From assembly GCA_015232315.1 (NCBI GenBank), contig JADFZZ010000025.1:275-64274 (forward strand): a stretch of 64,000 nucleotides of DNA, in the 5' to 3' direction. Positions 17,166 through 24,840 of this stretch are shown here, piece after piece. Position 1 is the first letter of the stretch; every line of letters begins with the position of its first letter. The notes below the pieces were generated by a model. The model was given only the letters and a program-made list of their open reading frames with translations. It was not told where the DNA came from and did not search any database. A program made the translations under genes and the position numbers. The DNA is from SAR324 cluster bacterium (GTDB taxonomy: Bacteria; SAR324; NAC60-12).

Positions 17166-17690
17166 TCAATGTCCGCCAAAGGAAATGAAAGTGAACATCG
17201 GGTATTTTGACAATCGTTTTCGTCCACCCAGTTCTGGCAATTCAATGACGCAGGCGCATCCGACCACAACCCCGCCGGACTGCTCAATGAGTTTGCAACT
17301 GGCTTCCAGGGTGCCGCCTGTGGCGAGCAGATCATCGACAACCAGCACACGGTCGCCCGGTTTGATGGAGCCTTCATGCATGTGCAGACTGTCGGAGCCA
17401 TATTCCAGTTCATAGGAAACATGGATGGTTTTTCCAGGAAGTTTTCCGGGTTTGCGGATGGGTATGAAGCCTGTTCCCAGATTCAGGGCCAAGGGTGCGC
17501 CAAGAATGAATCCACGGGCTTCAATTCCAGCAACAACATCAATTTTTTCATTTTCATAGTGTCCGGTCAGAATACCGACGCATTCACGGAATCCTTCAGG
17601 ATCTGCCAACAGGGTGGTGATATCCCGGAACTGAATGCCGGGTTTGGGGAAATCAGGGATGGTTCGGACCAGATTTTTCAGATGTTCCAT
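17166..17690 (-). CDS. apt: Adenine phosphoribosyltransferase
   Basis: A 174-residue enzyme converting adenine and PRPP to AMP. FRDITTLL near the N-terminus, RGFILGAPLA and the PRPP-binding motif VLVVDDLLATGGTLEA are all family signatures. The start ATG at 17690 is set by GAGGT six bases upstream. A longer in-frame opening overlaps mtnA and lacks these features. The mtnA stop is 7 bases upstream, so the two are an operon. Together they recycle the two halves of 5'-methylthioadenosine, adenine by Apt and methylthioribose-1-phosphate by MtnA. Confidence 0.95.
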   Translation of the reverse strand: MEHLKNLVRTIPDFPKPGIQFRDITTLLADPEGFRECVGILTGHYENEKIDVVAGIEARGFILGAPLALNLGTGFIPIRKPGKLPGKTIHVSYELEYGSDSLHMHEGSIKPGDRVLVVDDLLATGGTLEASCKLIEQSGGVVVGCACVIELPELGGRKRLSKYPMFTFISFGGH

Positions 17691-17697
17691 TGGGACC

Positions 17698-18753
17698 TCA
17701 TGCTTTGAGTTGTGAAATTTGATGGGGTGCGACGATGCCTTTTTCGGTGATAATGCCTGTGATGAAACGAGCCGGTGTGACATCAAAGGCAGGGTTGGCA
17801 GACTGGCTGAATTCCGGCGTGGTGCGTACCCGCACGATGTTGCCGTCATCATTCAGTCCCCAGGTGTAATGCACTTCATCCTGCGAACGTTCCTCAATCG
17901 GGATTTCCGCTCCGCTAGGGCAATTGAAATCAACGGTGGAAAGTGGTGCCGCGACATAAAACGGGATGTTGTTCTCCTGTGCCAGAACAGCCTTGGTGTA
18001 AGTTCCAATCTTGTTTGCCGCATCGCCGTTGGCGGCGATCCGATCGGCCCCGGTAATCACCATCTGGATTTTTCCCCGACTCATAAAATGTCCTGCGGCA
18101 TTGTCCGCAATCACCAGATGATCAATGCCAGCCTGTCCGAGTTCCCATGCCGTGAGTTTCGAGCCTTGTCCACGGGGACGGGTTTCATCGGCATAGACAA
18201 AACATTTTTTTCCTTCCTGTGCCGCGTAATAGATTGGTGCCAGGGCGGTTCCCCAGTCAACACATGCCAGCCAACCGGCATTGCAGTGAGTGAGAATGTT
18301 CCAGCCATCCTGAATCAGTTCGGCACCGAGTCGTCCGATTTCACGGCTTGAGTTGACTTCATCATCGGCCAGATTTTGAGCTTCGGTGATTCCACGGTTG
18401 ATTGCCTCCTGCAAGTTCGTTGCCTGAAGGATGGCACGTAGCACACGCTCAATGCCAAAAAACAGGTTTTGGGCGGTGGGTCGGGTGGATCGCAGTCGCT
18501 GTGCGGCGGTTTGAACTTCCTCTTTCCAGGTTTCATTCGGCGCATTGAGTATCGCCAATGCCATGCCGAATCCTCCCATGGCACCAATCGCTGGTGCGCC
18601 CCTGATCAGCATGTGTTCAATGGCATGGGCCGCTTCTTCATAGGTGGAAAGAGTGAGAATATTGAAGAAATGCGGTAAATCGTTTTGTTGGATGAAACGG
18701 ATCCGGTTTTGTTCAAACCAGACTGTGCGGTAATGGGTTCCTTGTACCAGCAT
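17698..18753 (-). CDS. mtnA: S-methyl-5-thioribose-1-phosphate isomerase
   Basis: A 351-residue member of the eIF2B-alpha/MtnA family that isomerises methylthioribose-1-phosphate to methylthioribulose-1-phosphate in methionine salvage. Signatures: RGAPAIGAMGGFGMALA (about 51-67), ILTHCNAGWLAC with the catalytic Cys, YADETRPRGQGSKLTAWEL, ITGADRIAANGD with the catalytic Asp, and NKIGTYTKA. No other mtn gene (mtnB, C, K, P) is in the window, although a nucleosidase-like gene occurs at 37045. It is the first gene of an operon with apt. Confidence 0.95.
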   Translation of the reverse strand: MLVQGTHYRTVWFEQNRIRFIQQNDLPHFFNILTLSTYEEAAHAIEHMLIRGAPAIGAMGGFGMALAILNAPNETWKEEVQTAAQRLRSTRPTAQNLFFGIERVLRAILQATNLQEAINRGITEAQNLADDEVNSSREIGRLGAELIQDGWNILTHCNAGWLACVDWGTALAPIYYAAQEGKKCFVYADETRPRGQGSKLTAWELGQAGIDHLVIADNAAGHFMSRGKIQMVITGADRIAANGDAANKIGTYTKAVLAQENNIPFYVAAPLSTVDFNCPSGAEIPIEERSQDEVHYTWGLNDDGNIVRVRTTPEFSQSANPAFDVTPARFITGIITEKGIVAPHQISQLKA

Positions 18754-18892
18754 GGATTCCTATAAATTGGAGTTGGCGGCTAAATTCAGGAGTCTTTGAA
18801 AATTGACGGTGGGATTGAGCGTCTTCAGAACCTCGTTCAGAGTGAAAATTTGATCTGATCAAAAATTTGCAGGAGCTTGTTTGATATGGAAT

Positions 18893-18919
18893 ACAGGAGA
18901 AGCACTGGTCTTCTCCTGT
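18893..18919 (-). terminator. 10-bp hairpin after rpsD
   Basis: ACAGGAGAAG (18893-18902) and CTTCTCCTGT (18910-18919) form a perfect 10-base-pair stem with a 7-base loop, 14 bases after the rpsD stop on the minus strand. No run of U follows, so it may be a weak or Rho-assisted terminator, or a mRNA-protecting hairpin between rpsD and mtnA. Confidence 0.5.
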
Positions 18920-18933
18920 AACAGGAGCAAAAA

Positions 18934-19542
18934 TTAGCGAGCCATGAATTCCACCACCAAGTGGTCATCAACCTGAATCGGAACTTCTTCTCGTTCAGGA
19001 GCACGGACCAGTTTGGCGGATAAATTGGCTTTATCCCGTTCTACATAGCCTAGGGGACGTTCAAAAAACTGAAACCATTCTTTGTAGCGTTCAATACCTT
19101 TGCTTTTTTCACGCAATTGAATCGTATCCCCCACCTGAATCGCATAGCCGGGTTTATTGACATTTTTGCCATTGACCAGCAGATGACGATGAACCACCAT
19201 CTGTCGCGCGGCTCTCAGGGTGCTGGCAAAGCCCATTCGATAGACCATGTTATCCAACCTGGTTTCAAGGGCTTGAACCAGAGCGATGTTGGTCTGCTGC
19301 TTGGTTTTGGAGGCTTTGGTGTAATAGATTCGCAGTTGGTTGTCTGAGATCCCGTAATAGGTTTTCAGCTTCTGGGTTTCTGTCAACTGAAGGCCATAAG
19401 CCGAGGGCTTGGAACGTTGCTTGGAGGCACCATGTTGTCCGGGGGCAACATTTCTGCGTCCGAGTGGACAGTTGACGGAACCACAGACAGAAATACCGAA
19501 CCGTCTGCATGATTTGTGACTGAATGTGAGTTTATTTGCCAT
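18934..19542 (-). CDS. rpsD: 30S ribosomal protein S4 (zinc-type with a His-Cys3 site)
   Basis: A 202-residue S4, a primary 16S rRNA-binding protein. NVAPGQHG, SAYGLQL..TQKLKTYYG and the S4 RNA-binding domain (ALETRLDNMVYRMGFA, HRHLLVNGKNVNKPG) are unmistakable. The start ATG 19542 has AAGGGA upstream. The N-terminus contains His9-x2-Cys12...Cys20-x4-Cys25. This superimposes on the four-Cys zinc site of the Thermus protein, with His replacing the first Cys. Usually rpsD lies in the alpha operon with rpsM, rpsK and rpoA. Here it stands alone, which is common in deltaproteobacteria-like and Firmicute-like genomes with relocated or duplicate copies. Confidence 0.97.
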   Translation of the reverse strand: MANKLTFSHKSCRRFGISVCGSVNCPLGRRNVAPGQHGASKQRSKPSAYGLQLTETQKLKTYYGISDNQLRIYYTKASKTKQQTNIALVQALETRLDNMVYRMGFASTLRAARQMVVHRHLLVNGKNVNKPGYAIQVGDTIQLREKSKGIERYKEWFQFFERPLGYVERDKANLSAKLVRAPEREEVPIQVDDHLVVEFMAR

Positions 19543-19691
19543 AGTGTTTCCCTTCAGATGACATCTGCGAGTGTGTAGAAATAATAAATGATTTAAACAA
19601 TTTTGATGTGAATGCGGAGTCTTTTCCTGACAGGATGTCATCCCATAAATGGTCCCGACTGTCAGTGACAATTACGATTCAAAAGCTGAAT

Positions 19692-19720
19692 TTTTTAGAG
19701 TCCCTTGAATCAAGAGTCAA
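19692..19720 (-). promoter_or_regulatory. Candidate rpsD promoter
   Basis: Read on the minus strand, TTGACT (19720-19715) and TAAAAA (19697-19692) are separated by 17 bases. The -35 box matches 5 of 6 and the -10 box 4 of 6. The predicted start would leave a leader of about 140 bases before rpsD, long enough for autoregulatory structure. The wider gap 19543-20115 between the divergent rpsD and glnA genes holds no convincing gene. Confidence 0.35.
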
Positions 19721-19828
19721 ATTATTTTTAATGGCTAACAAGGTTGTAAAGCTGACCCCAAATAATGTCATGATGCCTTTTTTTTATGCATAACCCCAAG
19801 GTGTGTGTTTATTTTTTGAGCGTTTATT

Positions 19829-19857
19829 TTGCGGGGTAATCAATGTCTTGCTATAAA
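19829..19857 (+). promoter_or_regulatory. Candidate sigma-70 promoter of glnA
   Basis: TTGCGG at 19829-19834 and TATAAA at 19852-19857 have the ideal 17-base spacing. The -10 box matches 5 of 6 and the -35 box 3 of 6. It lies about 255 bases before glnA. It is one of two candidate promoters in this gap. Confidence 0.3.
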
Positions 19858-19968
19858 ATTACAGCGAGAAAATCATAAAAATATTTCTGCTTGAGTGTTG
19901 AAACATTCTTGTTTAGCGTCTCTTTTCCATGAGGTTCAGGCAAAGCAACGGGGAAAAATAAATCCTGG

Positions 19969-19984
19969 TGGTACTGAACTTGAA
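19969..19984 (+). promoter_or_regulatory. Candidate sigma-54 promoter of glnA
   Basis: TGGTAC-N5-TTGAA has the exact spacing of the -24/-12 consensus TGGCAC-N5-TTGC. The -24 GG is intact, but the conserved C of the -12 GC is A, which would weaken it. It lies about 130 bases upstream of glnA. A nitrogen-regulated sigma-54 promoter here would be classical, but the -12 mismatch leaves this doubtful. Confidence 0.25.
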
Positions 19985-20115
19985 GAAGGCTGGGTAGCCG
20001 GTCTTCAGGGAAATGTATTGAGGCCTGAATCGGATGTCTGTTCCGGTTGTCCGGAAGGACAACTTCACTATAATTGTTAAGATAGTCATTGATTGATAAC
20101 ACTTAAGGAGTTTCT

Positions 20116-21522
20116 ATGTTTAAAACCGCTGAGGAAGTGATCAAGTATGTCAAAAATGAAAAAGTGGAACTCGTAGACTTCCGTTTTCTGGATTTGTTCA
20201 ACACATGGCAGCATCTGAATGCACCCGCCAGCGCCATTGGTGAATATATGGAAGGAATCGCGTTTGATGGATCCAGTATTCGCGGATGGCAGGCCATCAA
20301 CAACAGTGATATGAAACTTGTACCTGATCCTTCTACCGCTAAACTGGATCCGTTTACTAAAAGAAAAACCCTGGTGCTGATGGGCGATATCGTGGACCCG
20401 ATCACTGGCGAAGCCTATAGTCGTGATCCTCGGAATGTGGCCAGAAAAGCTGAAAATTATCTGAAAAGCACAGGCATTGCTGATACCGCGTTTTTTGCTC
20501 CAGAAGCAGAATTCTTTATTTTTGACAATGTCCGCTATGACTACGGTATGGGTCATTCCATGGTAGAATTGTTGTCAGGCGAACTGCCCTGGACCACCGG
20601 TGACGGTTCCGCTCCCAATCTGGCGTATAAGATTCGTCCCAAAAGTGGATATTTCCCTGTTGCGCCTACCGATTCCAACATGGATCTGCGAGATACCATG
20701 GTCATGACTCTGGAACAAATCGGCCTGCAGGTAGAGCGCTCTCACCATGAAGTGGCGCCTGCTCAACATGAAATCAATTATAAGTACAACACCATGGTGA
20801 AAGCCGGTGATGATCTGCAATGGTTCAAATATGTTTTGCGAAATTGTGCTCGCCAGGCAGGAAAGACCGTGACATTCATGCCAAAACCAATTTTTGGTGA
20901 CAATGGTAGCGGAATGCATACCCACCAGTCTTTGTGGAAAAATGGAAAACCTTTGTTTGCTGGCGATGAATATGGCGGTTTGAGCAAGGACGCATTGTAT
21001 TATATCGGTGGTATCCTGAAACACGCTCGCTCAATCGCGGCTTTCACCAATCCCTTGACCAACTCCTACAAACGTCTGGTTCCAGGATTTGAAGCTCCGA
21101 TCAACCTTGCTTATTCCGCAAGAAACCGCTCTGCGACTATCAGGATTCCTGTCGTTGATTCTCCTAAAGCCAAGCGAATTGAATTCCGCTGTCCTGATTC
21201 AGGGGCTAATGCGTATCTCGGCTTTACGGCCATGATGATGGCCGGACTGGATGGGATCATGAACAAGATAGAACCGGGCGATCCGATGGATGTCAATATC
21301 TATGATTTGCCACCCGAACAACTGGATAAAATTGAAAAAATGCCCAAATCTCTGGGTGAATCCCTTGAAGCGCTGGAAGCGGATCACGCCTATCTGCTCA
21401 AAGGCGGTGTCATGACGGAAGATCTGATCAAGGCCTGGCTGGAATATAAGTATCAGGATGAAGTGAAACAGGTCAATTCACGTCCTCATCCTTATGAATA
21501 TTACCTCTATTTTGATATTTAA
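20116..21522 (+). CDS. glnA: Glutamine synthetase, type I
   Basis: A 468-residue enzyme making glutamine from glutamate, ammonia and ATP; a dodecamer in the cytoplasm. FDGSSIRGWQAI, the metal ligands in APEAEFFIFD, HHEVAPAQHEINYKYN, FMPKPIFGDNGSGMHTHQS and NPTTNSYKRLVPGFEAP-type ATP-site sequence (here NPLTNSYKRLVPG) are all present. The adenylylation loop has Tyr396 in NIYDLPPEQ, equivalent to E. coli Tyr397. The matching adenylyltransferase gene glnE is in this window at 46466. AAGGAG precedes the ATG. Confidence 0.98.
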   Translation: MFKTAEEVIKYVKNEKVELVDFRFLDLFNTWQHLNAPASAIGEYMEGIAFDGSSIRGWQAINNSDMKLVPDPSTAKLDPFTKRKTLVLMGDIVDPITGEAYSRDPRNVARKAENYLKSTGIADTAFFAPEAEFFIFDNVRYDYGMGHSMVELLSGELPWTTGDGSAPNLAYKIRPKSGYFPVAPTDSNMDLRDTMVMTLEQIGLQVERSHHEVAPAQHEINYKYNTMVKAGDDLQWFKYVLRNCARQAGKTVTFMPKPIFGDNGSGMHTHQSLWKNGKPLFAGDEYGGLSKDALYYIGGILKHARSIAAFTNPLTNSYKRLVPGFEAPINLAYSARNRSATIRIPVVDSPKAKRIEFRCPDSGANAYLGFTAMMMAGLDGIMNKIEPGDPMDVNIYDLPPEQLDKIEKMPKSLGESLEALEADHAYLLKGGVMTEDLIKAWLEYKYQDEVKQVNSRPHPYEYYLYFDI

Positions 21523-21533
21523 TCCTACCTTTT

Positions 21534-21557
21534 GCGGAAACCCCTTGTGGTTTCCGC
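21534..21557 (+). terminator. Hairpin after glnA
   Basis: GCGGAAACC (21534-21542) and GGTTTCCGC (21549-21557) form a perfect 9-base-pair stem with a 6-base loop, 12 bases after the glnA stop. It is followed by C/T-rich sequence rather than a U-run, so it is an imperfect intrinsic terminator. It probably ends the glnA message. Confidence 0.55.
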
Positions 21558-21617
21558 CTCCTCTCCTGAGTGCTGCTTTTAAGTCTGTAATCTGTTGTTT
21601 CAAACATGCGTTACAGA

Positions 21618-21669
21618 CTTTTCTTGTGCCATCATTTATTTTTGTGAAAATGGGACATGGTATGCCTGT
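21618..21669. repeat. Dispersed intergenic repeat, copy 1
   Basis: Bases 21618-21642 are identical over 25 bases to the reverse complement of 63735-63759. After a 6-base length difference, a further 15-base block (ATGGGACATGGTATG at 21650-21664) matches the second copy with one change. The copies lie 42 kb apart in opposite orientation. It sits between glnA and the TonB-receptor gene, a gap of 296 bases with no other gene. Confidence 0.7.
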
Positions 21670-21818
21670 AAAACACAAATCAGGTGGAACAACAAAAATC
21701 AAATTTTTGACAATGGCCGAAAATATGACCAACCCCAAATGTTCAAAGTCCAGGTATTTTCAAGACCTTGTTTTTTACCCGCCCCCAAATCCGGTATAAT
21801 CAGAAAAAAATTTATTGA

Positions 21819-23993
21819 TCAAAAGTGCAACAAAAATCCCAGTCGATATTCCCGTTCACGGGCCGGAATATGGTTTTCGCGGTTTTTGGGAAACATCCCG
21901 ACGGTGGCCCCAAATTCCTCCTGGCTTTCAATGACGGGATATTCGTAATGAATATTGGTCAGGTTTTGAATCCCCAGAAATGTTTCCCACTTGAAAGCCC
22001 CCTGAGAATACAGAGTCCATTGGGCGTTTCCAACCGTATAGGCATCCATGAAGGTCTTGCCGATCATGCTGATTTTCTGTGGACCACGATAGAGCCAGGA
22101 AGTGTTGAAATGTAGCGATTGAGTCAACGGTACACGATAAATCAGATTCAACATATCTTGTGATATCAGCAGATTTTCCAGATTTGTGGTGATACCGTTG
22201 TCCTCATGAGCCATAATTTGTGAATACAACTTTGTGGTGTTGAGTGTCAGCGAATGTTGAGGTCTGAACTCCGCTTTGAATTCTGTTTCCAATCCCTGAA
22301 TATTCGAGGCCGCACCATTTTTCGTGCCCCCATCTCCGGGAATAATGATGTTCTCAATCCTGCTCTGATAAGCGTTGAGTTTAAATTTGTAGCTTTGAGA
22401 AATTCCATAATGGTAAGCACCTTCCCAGGTATGAACAGTTTCAGGCTTTAGCTCGTTTTCTGTAATCACCAGGGGAAATGGCTGAAAGGAAAACCGTTCC
22501 ACAAAGGATGGTGCTCGAAACGCGCTACCATACAGCAGTTTCACTACCTGCTGGTCGGTGAGACGCAATACCAGCCCGCCACGTGGATTGAAGGTGTGCC
22601 CGAAATCGCTGTATTCATCATAGCGTGCGCCAAGATACATGGAGAGCCATGAAGTGATACGCATATTATCCTGGAAATAGACCCCTTCAATGGTTCGGCT
22701 CTTGTCTTTCAGACCGGTTTGATAATGGAGCGATGCCACAGGCAATGGCGAAAACTCCGGGGTTTCGATGAAATTACGGATGAAGCCGTTTTCTTCAATG
22801 GTTTCCTGAATCAGATTAATGCCGGCATCCAGCACATGATGCTCACCAACCTTCTGAGTCCACTGGACATTTCCTGCCAAACGATTTTCTCGTGAATAGG
22901 TGCCATACAACATGCCCTTGGGAAATAGTTCCAGAAACAAATTATAAAAAGAATCCTGATATTCTTCAGGTACGGCTTGAGATGCCAGTGTGGCGAGTGA
23001 CCTGGATTCCAATACCGGACCAACCAACGCAGAGGTGAAGCGGGAATACTGTAAATCAAACAGGATGGATCCCTGTTTTAACGGAACTTCATATTCAAGA
23101 CTGCTGAGCGACGACCGTCCACGGGCAAACAACTGGGGATCATCATCCAATGCTGGATTTTTGAAAATTGTGAAGGGATCATTTTCATAATGGGACTGCT
23201 GATATTTGAAAAAGAATCTTTTAAATTTCAGCGACACAGACGCATCGTCCATCTGGATGCCATCATAAACATTTTCTGAACCACCAAATGTTTTGTCCAG
23301 CCTGTGGTTCTGGCCTTTCTCCGCTTTATACATCCCATGAAACAAATATTCCCAATTGCCCTGTTTATTCCCGACGGTCAGGCTTTGGGTGAAGCCCTCA
23401 TGATTGGTGAAAGTTGTGGTGCTTTCAACGCCTCGTAGATCGCCGCCTTCGCGGGTGATGATATTCACCACACCACTGAAGGCGCCGGTTCCGTAGCGTG
23501 CCGCGCCCGGACCACGGATTATTTCGATACGCCGGACCTGTTGCAGTGGAATAAAGGGAAATACATCATTGGTTCCACCAGTTTGTACACTGTTGATGCG
23601 ATGGCCATTGATCATGATTAAAACAGGGCGATTGTCACCCAGAATCACACCCCGCATGGTCATGACTTCTCCGGGATATCCGGCTTCAAATTCAAAAGCA
23701 TTGCCTCTGCGCACCTGAATGCCGGGAACATACTGCAGGATCTCGCCAAGGGTCTGGGCACCACTGCTGCGAATATCTTCTTCGGTGATGATTGTGACAA
23801 TATTGGGCACTTCATCCACAGTTTGTGCTTGCCGGGACGTGATGGTGACCAGTTCCGTGCTTAAAAGATCCTCCAGACTGTCATCAAAATGAAAGCCTTC
23901 TTCTTCAGAGATATCTTCCGCATGTGCCAGCAATCCGAAAAACAGACACCAGCACACCAAAACAGCATAAAAAATATGAATACGGAAAGTCAT
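21819..23993 (-). CDS. TonB-dependent outer-membrane receptor
   Basis: A 724-residue protein. A cleavable signal peptide (about 1-25, ending LLAHA) is followed by the plug domain: VPNIVTIITEEDIRSSGAQTLGEIL, then RRIEIIRGPGAARYGTGAFSGVVNIITR, which are hallmark plug motifs. A beta-barrel of about 550 residues follows, and the terminal Phe (LGFLLHF) is the usual OM insertion signal. The plug resembles vitamin B12/colicin I-type receptors. The ligand is unknown. Nine bases separate its start from the stop of a YfiR-like gene, and a cyclase and a chemoreceptor lie upstream in the same direction, suggesting signal-linked uptake. Confidence 0.93.
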   Translation of the reverse strand: MTFRIHIFYAVLVCWCLFFGLLAHAEDISEEEGFHFDDSLEDLLSTELVTITSRQAQTVDEVPNIVTIITEEDIRSSGAQTLGEILQYVPGIQVRRGNAFEFEAGYPGEVMTMRGVILGDNRPVLIMINGHRINSVQTGGTNDVFPFIPLQQVRRIEIIRGPGAARYGTGAFSGVVNIITREGGDLRGVESTTTFTNHEGFTQSLTVGNKQGNWEYLFHGMYKAEKGQNHRLDKTFGGSENVYDGIQMDDASVSLKFKRFFFKYQQSHYENDPFTIFKNPALDDDPQLFARGRSSLSSLEYEVPLKQGSILFDLQYSRFTSALVGPVLESRSLATLASQAVPEEYQDSFYNLFLELFPKGMLYGTYSRENRLAGNVQWTQKVGEHHVLDAGINLIQETIEENGFIRNFIETPEFSPLPVASLHYQTGLKDKSRTIEGVYFQDNMRITSWLSMYLGARYDEYSDFGHTFNPRGGLVLRLTDQQVVKLLYGSAFRAPSFVERFSFQPFPLVITENELKPETVHTWEGAYHYGISQSYKFKLNAYQSRIENIIIPGDGGTKNGAASNIQGLETEFKAEFRPQHSLTLNTTKLYSQIMAHEDNGITTNLENLLISQDMLNLIYRVPLTQSLHFNTSWLYRGPQKISMIGKTFMDAYTVGNAQWTLYSQGAFKWETFLGIQNLTNIHYEYPVIESQEEFGATVGMFPKNRENHIPAREREYRLGFLLHF

Positions 23994-24002
23994 GATTCCT
24001 GT

Positions 24003-24608
24003 TCAATCCTGGTTCACCACATGAACCATTCGTAAAAAATTGGAGTTAAAATCCACACCTGTATGTTCAGCGGCGTTTCTGTTGAAAAGAAACTCCGGCC
24101 TGGCACCCTGATTGACCACTCCCAGCGTGATTCCTGAATAGATATAATCCCGAACACCGGTGGTGGTTAAGATTTTCAGGGATTTGCTCACCGCCATGAT
24201 CGAAGACAGATAACTCTGACTGCCGGGCGTGATGTAGTACATCTGGATATGATTAGAAAGCGTCTGTTCCTTCAACTGTTCGAACCCCTCAAACAAAATG
24301 GGAGAAATCTGCAATTTGTATTCACGGAAGGTGGTATTGGGTTTACCAAATGTTTCCAGAATTTCGCTCACCATCTCTTTTGAAATGGAATCGCCGGGAT
24401 GGATGATGCCCACATGAATCTGTGCAGGATCCAAAGTATTCTCAAATCGATTGTAAGTGGAAGCTGTGATCAGAAGTTTGAATTGAAGTTTGACCGGAAG
24501 TTCCATGACTTCATCTGAAACCACCCTATGGACTGGAAAGCTGGCCAGCAACAGGACTGCCAACAAACAAAAGAGGTGTTTTTGTCTGAAAAACCACAGG
24601 TCTTTCAT
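24003..24608 (-). CDS. YfiR/DUF4154-like secreted protein
   Basis: A 201-residue protein with an N-terminal hydrophobic export signal (FCLLAVLLLASFPVHRVVS). The body matches the DUF4154/YfiR pattern: HVGIIHPGDSISKEMV (a strand plus 'V.GD..'), HIQMYYITPGSQSYL.., ILTTTGVRDYIYSGITLGVV and a final RPEFLFNRNAAEHTGVDFNS segment with the 'FEIN..AA...GL.(I/F)S' look. YfiR in Pseudomonas is a periplasmic repressor of a diguanylate cyclase. Here the adjacent signalling enzyme is a class III adenylate cyclase, so a regulatory role is plausible but unproven. It precedes the TonB receptor by 9 bases. Confidence 0.7.
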   Translation of the reverse strand: MKDLWFFRQKHLFCLLAVLLLASFPVHRVVSDEVMELPVKLQFKLLITASTYNRFENTLDPAQIHVGIIHPGDSISKEMVSEILETFGKPNTTFREYKLQISPILFEGFEQLKEQTLSNHIQMYYITPGSQSYLSSIMAVSKSLKILTTTGVRDYIYSGITLGVVNQGARPEFLFNRNAAEHTGVDFNSNFLRMVHVVNQD

Positions 24609-24632
24609 GCGCCTATTCCTTATGCGGTGTCT

Positions 24633-24826
24633 GTTACTAACTCGACAGTGGTAAGTTCTCAGCTTTCAGTTCTCAGTTTCTTTGAACTGGTTGAAATTAT
24701 TATGATTTTTTATATGAACCTAAAAGATTCTTTGAAAGTCTGATATTCAGAAAACTTTTAATTTTAGTGACTTACGAAAAGCTGAAGGCTGATAACTGAA
24801 AACTTACAACTCATGAGTTACTAATC
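24633..24826. repeat. Imperfect inverted-repeat element in the YfiR-like/cyclase gap
   Basis: Bases 24633-24676 and 24781-24826 are diverged reverse complements, roughly three quarters identical over about 36 bases, built around gtaagttctcagctttcag and its mirror. The AT-rich centre contains no gene. The whole 194-base unit fills the intergenic gap. The layout is like a degenerate MITE or an extended mRNA hairpin in the operon. No target-site duplication was identified. Confidence 0.45.
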
Positions 24827-24840
24827 AGTGATAAAGCCAA

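Noticed and set aside
19851-20102. 83-residue minus-strand frame in the rpsD-glnA gap
   Set aside because: It sits across the candidate glnA promoters and shows no family feature; better seen as non-coding regulatory DNA.
21494-21948. Plus-strand frames of about 100-117 residues after glnA
   Set aside because: They run through the glnA hairpin and into the end of the TonB-receptor gene on the other strand, and the protein is low-quality.
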